Below, piece by piece: positions 27,822 to 37,419 of a stretch of DNA of 64,000 nt (within the stretch, counting starts at the first letter, position 1; each line of letters starts with the position of its first letter). The notes under the pieces are model-generated. The model was given only the letters and a program-made list of their open reading frames with translations, was not told the origin of the DNA and searched no databases. The stretch is from positions 1 through 64,000 of the forward strand of contig JYJN01000014.1 in NCBI GenBank assembly GCA_003263845.1. The letters run 5' to 3'. The stretch comes from Vibrio aestivus (GTDB taxonomy: Bacteria > Pseudomonadota > Gammaproteobacteria > Enterobacterales > Vibrionaceae). Both the position numbers and the translations under genes were made by a program.

Positions 27822-29875
27822 GTGAAACTCAATACAATAACGCCCCTACTGTTGGCTTCCTGCAGCATAGCCGTATGGGCAAGCCCTCAAATATCCATAT
27901 CTACCACAACCAACAGTCGCAACTTTCCTTTGAACGCGAGTGAGCCCCTCGTTGTGCCTCTTGCGAAAGATGAATATGAAGTTCGCATCAACGGTATTGA
28001 TGGGCAATGCGAGAGCGTCACTCACGACCGAGTAAAATTTCGCAAGCCAATAGCACTTAATTGCAGCGCCGACACCATCCTGCCGCTTAAAATTCGCTTC
28101 ACGGGCGACTATGCTTTTGCCTTCAATCAAGATGAGAACACGCTCACCATTGAGAGGCAGGCTAAAAAGTCACAGAAAAGCACCTTTACTCGACCAATAC
28201 CAAACGTAACTTGCGAGTCATATCAGGGTGGAGAGGTAACGTTAGCGCTTGGTGATACCTTTGAAGAGGGAACGCGACTGATTGATGCCTTCTCGCGGCA
28301 GGAGGTGACGGTTCGTAATCAGCAGGTCTCTTTGACGCCTTCACAAAATAGTGGAGGGTTAGTTGTGCTGGAACCTGCTGACTCAAGCGATGTAAAACCT
28401 GAATTTAACTACCGTAACGCCAATATCTACTTCGTTATGGTCGATCGCTACAACAACGCCGACTCAAGCAACGACCAAAGCTATGGTCGTCAGAAAGACG
28501 GGAAAGATGAAATTGGTACCTTTCACGGCGGCGACCTCAAAGGCGTCATCGAAAAGCTAGATTACATTCAAAGCTTGGGTACCGATGCCATTTGGCTATC
28601 GCCCATCGTAGAACAAATTCATGGATTTGTGGGCGGCGGCTCCAGCGGCTCGTTCCCGTTTTATGCTTATCACGGTTACTGGACTCGAGATTTCACAAAG
28701 ATCGATGAAAATTTTGGCAATGAAGAAGATTTAAACACGTTAGTTGAAGAGGCTCACAGGCGAGGTATTCGTATCTTACTAGATGCAGTCGTCAATCATT
28801 CCGGATACAGCACACTTGCCGATTTACAGTACGACAATATTCAGGTTGTAAACATGGAAGATATGCCAGAAAAATGGGCTCACTGGGCACCCAAAACTGA
28901 CCAATCATGGCATAGCTTCAATGAGAGTATCGATTATCAACACGAGCAATGGCAAAGCTGGTGGGGGCCTGATTGGGTGCGTGCTGGGCTACCAGGCTAT
29001 GATAAGCCGGGTTCGAGCGCGACGTTAATGACGCTAGCAGGACTACCAGACTTTAAGACCGAATCCGGTCACTATGTGACACCACCACAATGGTTAATCG
29101 AGAACCCGAATACTCGCGTCGAAGCTCGTGAAAATTACACGGTGTCAGACTACCTGATTGAATGGCAAACTGATTGGGTTAAGCGTTTTGGTGTCGATGG
29201 TTTCCGCGTTGACACGGTTAAGCATGTTGAAGGTGAAGTATGGCGTCGCTTGAAACAAGAAGCGACAAAGAGCTTAAATTCATGGCGAGAAGCACAAGGC
29301 AAAGATCCACAACCGTTTTGGATGATGGGTGAAGTTTGGGGTCATCAAGCCTACCGTAGCCCATATTATGATGATGGATTTGACGCCTTGATTAACTTCG
29401 ATATGCAGAAAAAGATTGATAAAGGTGCGACGTGTTTCAGCCAAATGGCCTCAACGTATCAAGATTATTCAGATTCAATTGGTCAGTCTCCTGACTTCAA
29501 CCCAGTCAGCTATATTTCATCCCATGATACCGAGCTGTTTTTTAGCCGCTTTAACTCATTCGAAATGCAAAGAAATGCAGCCAACGCATTGCTGCTGACA
29601 CCGGGTGCAGTCCAAGTTTATTACGGTGACGAAGTGGCTCGCGAGATAGGTCCATACGCAGACGATTTTCACCAAGGTACACGCTCGGACATGATTTGGG
29701 GCTTGATGAGCCGCGTGAAAAGTTACTTGAACACTGGCAAACGTTGGGGCAGTTCCGCCAACGCCACCCAGCGATTGGCGCAGGTCAACATCAGGAGATC
29801 CCTCAAAAGAAGCACTATGTATTCTCCAGGACACTTAACGGAGACAAAGTCGTGGTCGCCTTTGTTGGAAAATAG
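27822..29875 (+). CDS. secreted GH13 alpha-amylase, C-terminus frameshifted
   Basis: This enzyme hydrolyses starch-type alpha-1,4 glucans outside the cytoplasm. An N-terminal export signal (LNTITPLLLASCSIAVWA/SP) includes LASC, which could also be read as a lipobox. A beta-rich domain of about 190 residues precedes the GH13 barrel. Conserved regions are DAVVNHSGY, DGFRVDTVKH (nucleophile Asp), MMGEVWGH (acid/base Glu) and ISSHDTELFF (Asp). As written it runs to 29885 with a nonsense tail. A one-base restoration between 29697 and 29705 gives DEPREKLLEHWQTLGQFRQR and AIGAGQHQ, ending YVFSRTLNGDKVVVAFVGK at 29875, the normal GH13 end. MalS-like periplasmic amylases are the nearest comparison. 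Confidence 0.88.
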
Positions 29876-29905
29876 TGTCGGTTGAACATCTCAAACGAAC
29901 TGCAA

Positions 29906-29931
29906 TAAAAAAGGCTCCCTCGGGAGCCTTT
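29906..29931. terminator. bidirectional intrinsic terminator
   Basis: The stem AAAGGCTCCC/GGGAGCCTTT has a very short loop and lies between the convergent amylase and aroG genes. Confidence 0.8.
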
Positions 29932-29964
29932 CCAATTTAACGAACTTTATCTAATACAGGTCTG

Positions 29965-31020
29965 TTACTTAGCAGCGCGACGCTTAGCCACTGCTGCTGC
30001 AAGTTCACGAAGAACAAGCTCAGTATCTTGCCAACCGATACATGCGTCAGTAATCGATTGACCGTAAGTTGGTGCGCAGCCGTCTACAAGATCTTGGCGA
30101 CCTTCTACTAGGTGAGATTCAATCATCACACCAAAGATAGCATCTTCGCCACCCGCAATTTGTTGAGATACGTCTTCACACACATTCATTTGACGCTTGA
30201 ACTGCTTTGAGCTGTTTGCGTGGCTGAAGTCGATCATCACTTTCTGAGGCAAACCAGAAGCTTCTAGCTCTTGCTTAATTGCACCTACGTGCTCTGCACT
30301 GTAATTTGGCTCTTTACCACCACGAAGGATGATGTGGCAGTCTGGGTTACCCGCCGTCTCGATAATTGCAGAGTGACCGTACTTAGTTACTGACAAGAAA
30401 TGGTGAGAAGCACCTGCTGAACGAATCGCATCAGACGCAATCTTGATGTTACCATCAGTACCATTTTTAAAGCCTACTGGGCACGATAGACCCGATGCTA
30501 ACTCGCGGTGAACCTGAGATTCAGTGGTACGCGCACCGATTGCACCCCAGCTGATCAAGTCACCCACGTATTGCGGTGTGATCATGTCTAGGAACTCACT
30601 CGCCGTTGGCATACCCATGTCTGTTAGGTCAAGCAGCAGCTTGCGTCCCATGCGAAGACCGTCGTTAAGTTTGAACGTATCATTTAGGTATGGGTCGTTA
30701 ATAAGACCTTTCCAGCCTACGGTTGTGCGCGGTTTTTCAAAGTAAACGCGCATCACGATTTCAAGGTTTTCACCAAGTTCATCACGCAGAACTTTTAGCT
30801 TTTTACCGTATTCTAATGCTGCTTCTGGATCATGAATTGAACATGGACCAATAATAACTAGTAAGCGATCATCTTTGTCTTCCAAGATATTGTGAATCGC
30901 ATTACGAGTTTGAAAAGTGGTAGAAGAAGCAACTTCTGTAGCAGGAAACTTCTCTAAAACCGCTACTGGGGGTAATAACTCTTTTACTTTGTTAATTCTT
31001 ACATCATCAGTTTGAAACAT
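29965..31020 (-). CDS. aroG: 3-deoxy-7-phosphoheptulonate synthase (DAHP synthase)
   Basis: This 351-residue class I enzyme condenses PEP with erythrose-4-phosphate, the first step of the shikimate pathway. Family blocks are present: LVIIGPCSIHDPEAALEYG, VYFEKPRTTVGWKGLINDP, GARTTESQVHRELASGLSCP, MIDFSHANSSKQ and GVMIESHLVEG. The metal-binding Cys (GPCSIHD) and His (DFSHANS) are intact. Similarity to AroG-type sequences suggests feedback inhibition by phenylalanine, but the isozyme type is not proved here. A TyrR-like box lies 174 bases upstream. Confidence 0.9.
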   Translation of the reverse strand: MFQTDDVRINKVKELLPPVAVLEKFPATEVASSTTFQTRNAIHNILEDKDDRLLVIIGPCSIHDPEAALEYGKKLKVLRDELGENLEIVMRVYFEKPRTTVGWKGLINDPYLNDTFKLNDGLRMGRKLLLDLTDMGMPTASEFLDMITPQYVGDLISWGAIGARTTESQVHRELASGLSCPVGFKNGTDGNIKIASDAIRSAGASHHFLSVTKYGHSAIIETAGNPDCHIILRGGKEPNYSAEHVGAIKQELEASGLPQKVMIDFSHANSSKQFKRQMNVCEDVSQQIAGGEDAIFGVMIESHLVEGRQDLVDGCAPTYGQSITDACIGWQDTELVLRELAAAVAKRRAAK

Positions 31021-31193
31021 TGCTTACTTCTTCCTATTTATCTGGCTTTGAACAATATGCAACTCCATTTGCTGCAAATTTGTTCATCTTTCTACATCCT
31101 ATTTCCCTGTAACTTATCGACTAAAAACGAGAAGTTCAATCATTAATTTCAACAAAATTCAATAATCACTGTATTTTTCGAATAACACCGAGA

Positions 31194-31211
31194 TGTAACA
31201 CATAATTTACA
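31194..31211. promoter_or_regulatory. TyrR-like box between aroG and the ABC transporter
   Basis: TGTAAC-N6-TTTACA matches the TyrR consensus TGTAAA-N6-TTTACA with one mismatch. It sits in the 300-base divergent region before aroG, a classical TyrR target. It could also serve the divergent amino-acid importer. No other motif in 31021-31320 is convincing. Confidence 0.55.
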
Positions 31212-31320
31212 CCTCATTTTCCGCTTATATAGTCTAGCGAAAACCACTGTGAACTTGATGCAATATCTCTTTGATATTGCTATGGTATAGCTCATCAGGA
31301 ACGCCATATTCTAAATTGGT

Positions 31321-32034
31321 ATGAATGCGATAAAGTTCGAAAACGTAGACAAATGGTATGGAAATTTTCACGCCCTAAAAAGGATCAACCTCACAGTAAA
31401 GAAAGGGGAGATCGTGGTGATTTGTGGTCCATCTGGGTCAGGGAAGTCCACTTTGATACGTACTGTTAATCAACTTGAAGCCATTTCTCAGGGCATCATT
31501 GAAATTTCTCACGAGCAAACTTCACCCGCTCCTGGGGCAATTGGTATGGTTTTTCAGCACTTCAACCTTTTTCCTCATCTTACGGTGATGGAAAACTTAA
31601 CGTTGGCACCGATCCGAACTCTCAAGCTATCACGCACTCAAGCGCAACAAAGAGCTCGCCATTACTTAGAACGAGTCAACATCGCAGAGCAAGCAGACAA
31701 GTACCCTGTGCAACTCTCTGGTGGACAACAACAACGTGTCGCCATTGCACGTTCACTATGCATGGAGCCTGAGATTCTGCTTTTTGATGAACCTACTTCT
31801 GCACTGGATCCCGAGACCATCCATGAAGTGTTGGATGTAATGATCGACCTTGCCAATGATGGCATCACCATGATGTGTGTAACACACGAAATGGGCTTTG
31901 CTCGTAAAGTCGCCGATCGGGTAATATTTATGGATGAGGGAGAGATCATCGAAGTTGCGCCGCCCGAGCAGTTGTTCAGCAAGCCTAATCACCCACGGAC
32001 TCAAAAATTCCTAAACCAAATATTGGCCCATTGA
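31321..32034 (+). CDS. polar amino-acid ABC transporter, ATPase
   Basis: This 237-residue GlnQ/AapP-type ATPase powers an inner-membrane amino-acid importer. Walker A is GPSGSGKSTLIR, the Q-loop MVFQHFNLFPHLTVMENL, the signature LSGGQQQRVAIARSLCMEP, Walker B LLFDEPTSALDPE and the H-loop CVTHEMGFARKVADRVIFMD, all typical of the PAAT family. Its stop TGA shares a base with the next ATG. It heads a four-gene operon of ATPase, permease, binding protein and permease. The ribosome site is poor. Confidence 0.93.
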   Translation: MNAIKFENVDKWYGNFHALKRINLTVKKGEIVVICGPSGSGKSTLIRTVNQLEAISQGIIEISHEQTSPAPGAIGMVFQHFNLFPHLTVMENLTLAPIRTLKLSRTQAQQRARHYLERVNIAEQADKYPVQLSGGQQQRVAIARSLCMEPEILLFDEPTSALDPETIHEVLDVMIDLANDGITMMCVTHEMGFARKVADRVIFMDEGEIIEVAPPEQLFSKPNHPRTQKFLNQILAH

Positions 32035-32831
32035 TGATCATTAAAACGTTAAAGCCCGTCGGTTCTGCCGTACTTCAGATCATCCTACTTATGCTTGCGA
32101 TGTTTTGGCTGCTGGATTCGGGCGCAAAAGCGATGAATTATCAATGGCAGTGGCATCGAGTCCCCGACTATCTGTTCTTTTTTGAAGATGGCGAGTGGTG
32201 GCCTGCTGAATTAATTGAAGGCCTTCTCGTCACTATCAAGATTTCGGCTATTAGCTTATTTTTTACTCTGACAATAGGCCTTACGACAGCCATGCTTAAG
32301 CGCTCAAACTCTATCGTTGGGCGAACGATTGCTACTCTCTACATCGAGCTGATTCGTAATACTCCGCTGCTAGTGCAGATCTACCTGCTCTATTTTGTAT
32401 TTGGGCCTGTCATTGGACTCGATCGGTTTTCAACAGCGGTGTTAGCTCTCGCTCTCTTTCAGGGGGCATACACTGCTGAAATTTTCCGTGGCGGCCTCAA
32501 TAGTATTCCAAGAGGTCAGTTTGAGGCTGCCCAAACATTGGGCCTATCTCCATTTCATACATACAAAGATGTGATCATCCCTCAGCTTCTGCAAAAGACG
32601 CTTCCACCACTGACTAACGAAGTAGTGTCATTGATTAAGAACTCTTCTATTGTCAGCGTAATGGCGATTTTTGACCTGACGACTGAAGGGAGAAATATCG
32701 TCTCAGAAACAGCAATGCCTTTTGAAATATGGTTCACCGTAGCCGGAATCTACTTGCTCGTGACTTTATCACTATCTGGTTTTTCGGCTTGGCTGGAACA
32801 CAAGTTAGGAGCTCAGTGGCGCAGTCCTTAA
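32034..32831 (+). CDS. polar amino-acid ABC transporter, permease 1
   Basis: This is a His/Glu/Gln/Arg/opine-type permease of about 265 residues with at least five membrane spans. The EAA loop that contacts the ATPase reads SIPRGQFEAAQTLGLSPFHTYKDVIIPQ. The entry LLVTIKISAISLFFTLTIGL and IELIRNTPLLVQIYLLYF are family signatures. I place the start at the ATG at 32034, which overlaps the ATPase stop as TGATG. It would pair with the second permease (33845-34768) as a heterodimer. Confidence 0.92.
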   Translation: MIIKTLKPVGSAVLQIILLMLAMFWLLDSGAKAMNYQWQWHRVPDYLFFFEDGEWWPAELIEGLLVTIKISAISLFFTLTIGLTTAMLKRSNSIVGRTIATLYIELIRNTPLLVQIYLLYFVFGPVIGLDRFSTAVLALALFQGAYTAEIFRGGLNSIPRGQFEAAQTLGLSPFHTYKDVIIPQLLQKTLPPLTNEVVSLIKNSSIVSVMAIFDLTTEGRNIVSETAMPFEIWFTVAGIYLLVTLSLSGFSAWLEHKLGAQWRSP

Positions 32832-32921
32832 GCGACAAATGAACTAAATGTATTACAGCTAACAACATAAGCAGAATTCGAACAGGATTGGCTTTATAAC
32901 ACGGACTTCACGGAGAATAGA

Positions 32922-33761
32922 ATGAAGCGATTAGGAATGGAACGACTAAAACGCGTAAGCTTTAAAGCGCTGTTTGCCAGCGTATTAAGCCTTAGTTTCG
33001 CCGCCAGTAGCTTAGCGGCAGAAACACCGAACTTAGACAAGCTCAACGAACGTGGCACTCTAAGAGTAGGCATGTCGACTTTTGTCCCTTGGGCGATGAG
33101 AGACAAGCAAGGTGACTTAATTGGTTTTGAAATAGATGTTGCCAAACGACTAGCAGAAGACTCAGGATGGAAAGTCGAGTTTGTACCAACAGCGTGGGAT
33201 GGCATCATTCCTGCTCTGCTGGCCCAAAAGTTTGATGTCATTATCGGTGGTATGTCGATAACTCCAGAACGTTCGAAGAGTGTTCTGTTCACTTCGCCAT
33301 ACTCGCACTCAGGTGTTCAAATCGCAGCCAGTAAAGAACTTGCAGAAGGCTTTTCAGAGCTCAGCGATTTTGACTCTCGCCGAGTCAAAATCGCAGCAAG
33401 ACGCGGTGCATTCACGGTTCAAGTTGCGCGTGAAACCTTCCCTAAAGCGAAAATTCTTCAATTCGATGACGATGCACAAGCCTTCCAAGAAGTCTTGAAT
33501 GGTAACGCTCACGCAGTTATCGCTTCTAGCCCAAAGCCTGAGCATGAGGCGGTGAAAAATAGTGATAAGCTATTCATTCCGTTTACAGAGCGTTTGTCGA
33601 AAGGTAATGAGGCTTTCGCAGTTCGTTTAGGTGAAGAGGATAAAGCTGCTTTCTTCAATGTGTGGATTAAAGCTCGCACCGAAGACGGCTGGTTAAAAGA
33701 GCGTTATGAATACTGGTTCTCAACTTTAGATTGGCAAGATCAAATCGCATCCGGTCAGTAA
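32922..33761 (+). CDS. polar amino-acid ABC transporter, substrate-binding protein
   Basis: This 279-residue periplasmic receptor belongs to the SBP_bac_3 family. A signal peptide ends at SLAAETPN. Signature blocks include RGTLRVGMSTFVPWAMRDKQGDLIGFEIDVAKRLA split around the family motif GFEIDVAKRLA, and WDGIIPALLAQKFDVIIGGMSITPERSKSV. The ligand is probably a polar amino acid; the exact one cannot be read from the sequence. An intercistronic hairpin follows at 33781-33806, a pattern often linked to higher levels of the binding-protein mRNA. Confidence 0.92.
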   Translation: MKRLGMERLKRVSFKALFASVLSLSFAASSLAAETPNLDKLNERGTLRVGMSTFVPWAMRDKQGDLIGFEIDVAKRLAEDSGWKVEFVPTAWDGIIPALLAQKFDVIIGGMSITPERSKSVLFTSPYSHSGVQIAASKELAEGFSELSDFDSRRVKIAARRGAFTVQVARETFPKAKILQFDDDAQAFQEVLNGNAHAVIASSPKPEHEAVKNSDKLFIPFTERLSKGNEAFAVRLGEEDKAAFFNVWIKARTEDGWLKERYEYWFSTLDWQDQIASGQ

Positions 33762-33780
33762 TACTCAACCTAAAAACTGT

Positions 33781-33806
33781 GCGGCTAGGTTGTCATTCCT
33801 AGTCGC
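33781..33806 (+). other. intercistronic hairpin after the binding-protein gene
   Basis: GCGGCTAGG pairs with CCTAGTCGC (one G-T wobble) across an eight-base loop, followed by only TTTG. It may partly terminate or protect the upstream message. The next permease lies 38 bases on. Confidence 0.55.
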
Positions 33807-33844
33807 TTTGTATACAACTCATCAGTGCAAAGAATCAAAACTCA

Positions 33845-34768
33845 GTGCAGACAATCAAAGCAACAACACCTCACCAACCCAACCGTACGACTCTAACGCA
33901 ATGGAGATTGAATTCTCTTGATTTGATTCTGTTGCTCGTTCTAGTAATAGCGGGAGTCTGGCTCTACTACCGTGCTGCTCACGGGATCAATTATCAATGG
34001 CGCTGGCAACAAGCCATTGATTTAATCTTTACTGCACGTTCAGACGGTTCGCTTCCCTATTTTTTTCAGGGTTTAACAGCTACCGTTCGATTGTCCATTT
34101 GGGGTATGGTGCTTGCACTTGGGTTGGGCACTGCTTTGGGCATCGCTCGCTTTTCATCTGTCTCTGTACTGCGTGTACCTGCTAACCTGTTCGTACAATT
34201 AGTGCGCAATATCCCACCACTTGTATTCGTTTTTATCTTTTACTTTTTTATATCTAATCAACTGATTCCATTGCTTGGTTTACAAACTGTTCTTCGCGAA
34301 TATACAGGGGAACCCAATAGCCTCCAGCGGATACTTTTTGGTCCTGTTTCACTATGGGAAAACACCTTATCGGGTGTTTTATGCGTTGGCCTACTTTCTT
34401 CAGCCTATGTCGCAGAAGTCATTCGTTCAGGTTTAAACAGTGTTCCTAAGGGGCAATGGGAAGCGGCTGATTCTTTGGGGCTATCAACTTGGACTAAGTA
34501 TCGTTACGTTGTTGCTCCGCAGGTACTAACGCTGATTACACCGGCTCTAGCTGGCCAAGCAATATCATTGGTTAAAGACACGTCCATAGTATCGCTCATA
34601 TCGATTCAAGAGATGACGTTCGTTGGGACCGAAATGGCCAACTCTTCAGGGTTAATATTTGAAATTTGGCTCATTGTTGGTGGCTGTTACTTGATACTGT
34701 GCTTACTACTTTCGCTCACTTTCAATAAAATTGAAAAACGAAGCCTGAAGCATTTAAAAAGCGATTAA
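33845..34768 (+). CDS. polar amino-acid ABC transporter, permease 2
   Basis: This 307-residue permease has an extra N-terminal span (LILLLVLVIAGVWLYYRAAHG) and an insert of about 40 residues between core helices (LIPLLGLQTVLREYTGEPNS), features of AapQ-like subunits. The EAA loop reads SVPKGQWEAADSLGLSTWTKYRYVVAPQ and the coupling entry ATVRLSIWGMVLALGLGTALG. Both permeases share the sequence INYQW, indicating common origin. The start is GTG at 33845 by reading frame; the ribosome site is weak. Confidence 0.9.
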   Translation: MQTIKATTPHQPNRTTLTQWRLNSLDLILLLVLVIAGVWLYYRAAHGINYQWRWQQAIDLIFTARSDGSLPYFFQGLTATVRLSIWGMVLALGLGTALGIARFSSVSVLRVPANLFVQLVRNIPPLVFVFIFYFFISNQLIPLLGLQTVLREYTGEPNSLQRILFGPVSLWENTLSGVLCVGLLSSAYVAEVIRSGLNSVPKGQWEAADSLGLSTWTKYRYVVAPQVLTLITPALAGQAISLVKDTSIVSLISIQEMTFVGTEMANSSGLIFEIWLIVGGCYLILCLLLSLTFNKIEKRSLKHLKSD

Positions 34769-34806
34769 TTGTACTCAGTCATGTTTACACGCATCACTCC
34801 AAACAC

Positions 34807-34835
34807 AAAACCCTAACGTTTCTCGGTAGGGTTTT
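34807..34835. terminator. bidirectional intrinsic terminator
   Basis: The stem AAAACCCTA/TAGGGTTTT with an eleven-base loop lies between the convergent ABC operon and the cox cluster (cyoE end). Confidence 0.75.
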
Positions 34836-34863
34836 GTTAGATCCGAAGTTGTCGATGTTGGGA

Positions 34864-35763
34864 CTAAATGAAGTAGTGATCGAGCAAGAGCGCGGTAAAT
34901 AACAGCATCAAGTGGTAAATGGAAAACTTGAATGTTTCCATTGCTGAACGTTCATCTGCGTTGAACTTCAACTTCCAAGCAGAAGCGATGAACCCCGCGC
35001 TTAAACAGGACGAAACGACTAAGTAGAGTAACCCACTCATCCCAACCAATACTGGCATCAAACACACTAGGCCAAGTAGCACGGTATAGAGCAGAACTGA
35101 TGTTTTTGTATAGCTCACACCATGAGTCACGGGGAGCATTGGTATGTCAGCTTTCGCATAATCCTCTTTACGATGTATCGCCAGCGCCCAAAAGTGTGGC
35201 GGCGTCCAGATAAAGATGATCATCACCAATAGCCACGCATTAGCATGAAGTTCACCCGTTACGGCTGTCCACCCCAACAAAGGTGGCATCGCACCAGCAA
35301 TGCCTGCAATCACAATGTTCTGAGGTGTTGCCCGTTTGAGGTACAAAGTATAAACCGCAGCGTAACCAAGCAGGCTTGCCAAGGTTAGCCAGGCGGTCAA
35401 CGAATTGGTCCAAAGCATTAATATCGCAAACCCGACAACACCAATAGAGAGTGCGAACGCAAAAACTCTCAAAGCATTAATGTCCCCAGATGGCAAAGGG
35501 CGCTTGTAGGTTCTCGCCATAATGGCATCAATTCGACGATCAATAAGGTGGTTAAACGCAGCAGCAGAACCCGCCATTAGTGCAATGCCTGACAATCCCG
35601 CTATCGTCTGTATTGGGGGCAATGCTCCCGGCATGGCTAGACACATGCCGACTAAGGCAGTCAGTAGCATTAAAGCGACAACCTTTGGCTTGGTTAATGT
35701 CAGATACAAACGCCATGAAGACTTCCCTTCCCTTGGCGTTGCAATAACAGCAGACTTACTCAT
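34864..35763 (-). CDS. cyoE: protoheme IX farnesyltransferase (heme O synthase)
   Basis: This 299-residue inner-membrane prenyltransferase (UbiA family, CtaB/CyoE) adds a farnesyl group to heme B to make heme O, the precursor of heme A for the oxidase encoded here. The Asp-rich motif is [21 protein letters not shown] near residue 70-90, and the second conserved block is [21 protein letters not shown]. About eight membrane spans are visible. Its start overlaps the ctaA stop region by eight bases. Confidence 0.94.
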   Translation of the reverse strand: MSKSAVIATPREGKSSWRLYLTLTKPKVVALMLLTALVGMCLAMPGALPPIQTIAGLSGIALMAGSAAAFNHLIDRRIDAIMARTYKRPLPSGDINALRVFAFALSIGVVGFAILMLWTNSLTAWLTLASLLGYAAVYTLYLKRATPQNIVIAGIAGAMPPLLGWTAVTGELHANAWLLVMIIFIWTPPHFWALAIHRKEDYAKADIPMLPVTHGVSYTKTSVLLYTVLLGLVCLMPVLVGMSGLLYLVVSSCLSAGFIASAWKLKFNADERSAMETFKFSIYHLMLLFTALLLDHYFI

Positions 35764-36775
35764 GCAACGTCTCCTTCGTTAACTCAATATATTCATTTGG
35801 CTGCCAAAGCAGAACATTGGCATGTAATACAGCTAGCAGCAGCAACGCTGCACCTAAGTTGTGTGCGACGGCAATTCCTATTGGTAGGCTAAATAGAACA
35901 TTACTCACCCCAAGTGCTATCTGAACAATAAGTAATAGAAACATAATCCATCCAGTTCGGTTCAGTGCACGCTCCGAACCCGACAAGCAACGGAATACAA
36001 ATACAGCAACAACCAATGCTGTCACGATAGCCCCTATACGATGTGCAACGTGAATCGTCATTCGAGGGCCGTAATCCAAAATACCAAACTCGTAGTTGTC
36101 AAAACCCGGATGGATTAATTTAAAGGCATTGACAAGGTCTAAATGACTCATCCAATCACCCTCGCAGATAGGTAAGCTCGTGCACATGAGGGCAGCGTAA
36201 TTCGAGGATGTCCATCCACCGAGTGCGATTTGAAGCACGACAACAACAAGGGTCAACGCCGCCCATGGCCTTAGAGATTGAGATATCTGCAAATGATCGA
36301 CAGGTTCTCGTTCTAATTGAGCTTGCCAGTAGATCATCGCTAAACAACTAAACAGGGCGAACCCACCAAGTAAGTGCCCCATCACAACCACAGGCCATAG
36401 TTTCAGCGTCACCGTCCACATACCTAACAAGGCTTGGAAAACAACAATGGCTGTTGCTGCTACCGACAACGTTAGCGGGACTCGCTTGGTCTTGATACCA
36501 ATAAATGAAATCGCAAACACCAGAAGGCCTAACGCTCCAGCAAAGTAGCGATGAATCATTTCAAGCCAAGCCTTATCGGCCTCAACAGATAAATCAGGAT
36601 ACAACACATTTGCCTTGTCTAAGGCCTCAGCAGATGTGGGAACGGTTAGATGTCCATAGCAGCCGGGCCAATCAGGGCAACCCAAGCCCGCATCGGCGAG
36701 TCGGGTATAAGCTCCAAGCATGATGACTACAAACGTCATCACCAAAGTGACTTTTAGCAATACGATAAATTTCAT
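35756..36775 (-). CDS. ctaA: heme A synthase (COX15/CtaA)
   Basis: This inner-membrane protein of about 339 residues oxidises heme O to heme A. Eight membrane spans are apparent with the four expected heme-ligand histidines in [38 protein letters not shown] and [14 protein letters not shown] periplasmic loop holds a Cys pair ([14 protein letters not shown]), typical of this type. I choose the ATG at 36775 because AAGGA is spaced six bases from it, whereas an ATG two codons earlier abuts the ribosome site. Confidence 0.92.
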   Translation of the reverse strand: MKFIVLLKVTLVMTFVVIMLGAYTRLADAGLGCPDWPGCYGHLTVPTSAEALDKANVLYPDLSVEADKAWLEMIHRYFAGALGLLVFAISFIGIKTKRVPLTLSVAATAIVVFQALLGMWTVTLKLWPVVVMGHLLGGFALFSCLAMIYWQAQLEREPVDHLQISQSLRPWAALTLVVVVLQIALGGWTSSNYAALMCTSLPICEGDWMSHLDLVNAFKLIHPGFDNYEFGILDYGPRMTIHVAHRIGAIVTALVVAVFVFRCLSGSERALNRTGWIMFLLLIVQIALGVSNVLFSLPIGIAVAHNLGAALLLLAVLHANVLLWQPNEYIELTKETLHE

Positions 36776-36831
36776 AGGCATTCCTTGCTCATCGATTTAC
36801 ATTGCATTTATCTCGTTATTCACTGCTTGAT

Positions 36832-37419
36832 CTAGCCAACACGGGAAAGCTTCAACAACTTTCTCAAATCAGCCAATAAGCCTTTGTTTTGAACTGAGAG
36901 ATTTTTGGTATCTTCTATTTCAGGGTAGCGCATGACTAACTGACCACGCGGGTCAACGATCACATAATCAGACGGTGATAATTCTGTCAAAAACTGTTTG
37001 GATACAGGTATTTGTATGAAACCTTCCAATGGTTCTATGCTGATATCACTCTCGCTACTCATCAATAAGACTGGCTCGACGCGATTGCGATAGCGGCCAA
37101 GTGCAATATAGCTTTGACGCATGATGTCGACTTGAGCCTGACATACATCGCCACATTCCGCCGGAACAAGATACGCTAACTGCCAGCTCTTATTTTCTAA
37201 TGGGTTCTCTACTCCTAATGAGTCGTAACTTGCCGTAGGCTCAATCAGTACACCTTTGTTGGTTACCCCAGAGTTGTACCAGTTGTTCATCAGTATTACC
37301 TTTGCCAAAATCGCAGGCAGAGCAAACAAAGCAATTAGCGACAGCAACTTAATACGGCTCTTTCTCACCGCTTCTTGATCATTGCTAGACTCAACCGAGT
37401 TTTTTACCTCTTCACTCAT
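36832..37419 (-). CDS. cytochrome oxidase cluster protein of unknown function, 195 aa
   Basis: This 195-residue protein has one N-terminal membrane span (KLLSLIALFALPAILAKVIL) and a periplasmic domain. That domain has a Cys pair in VPAECGDVCQAQVDIMRQSY, which resembles the CxxxC of Sco-like thioredoxin folds, and a strand YVIVDPRGQLVMRYPE that also recalls Sco. Proteins in this position of gammaproteobacterial cox clusters are usually annotated as hypothetical. A Sco-like copper or thiol role in CuA assembly is my inference; no separate sco gene is visible in the cluster. It overlaps the SURF1 gene by four bases. Confidence 0.7.
   Translation of the reverse strand: MSEEVKNSVESSNDQEAVRKSRIKLLSLIALFALPAILAKVILMNNWYNSGVTNKGVLIEPTASYDSLGVENPLENKSWQLAYLVPAECGDVCQAQVDIMRQSYIALGRYRNRVEPVLLMSSESDISIEPLEGFIQIPVSKQFLTELSPSDYVIVDPRGQLVMRYPEIEDTKNLSVQNKGLLADLRKLLKLSRVG

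Noticed and set aside
27842..27880. A lipoprotein signal (LASC) in the amylase
   Set aside because: A signal-peptidase I site (AVWA/SP) fits equally well a few residues on, so I do not assert lipidation.
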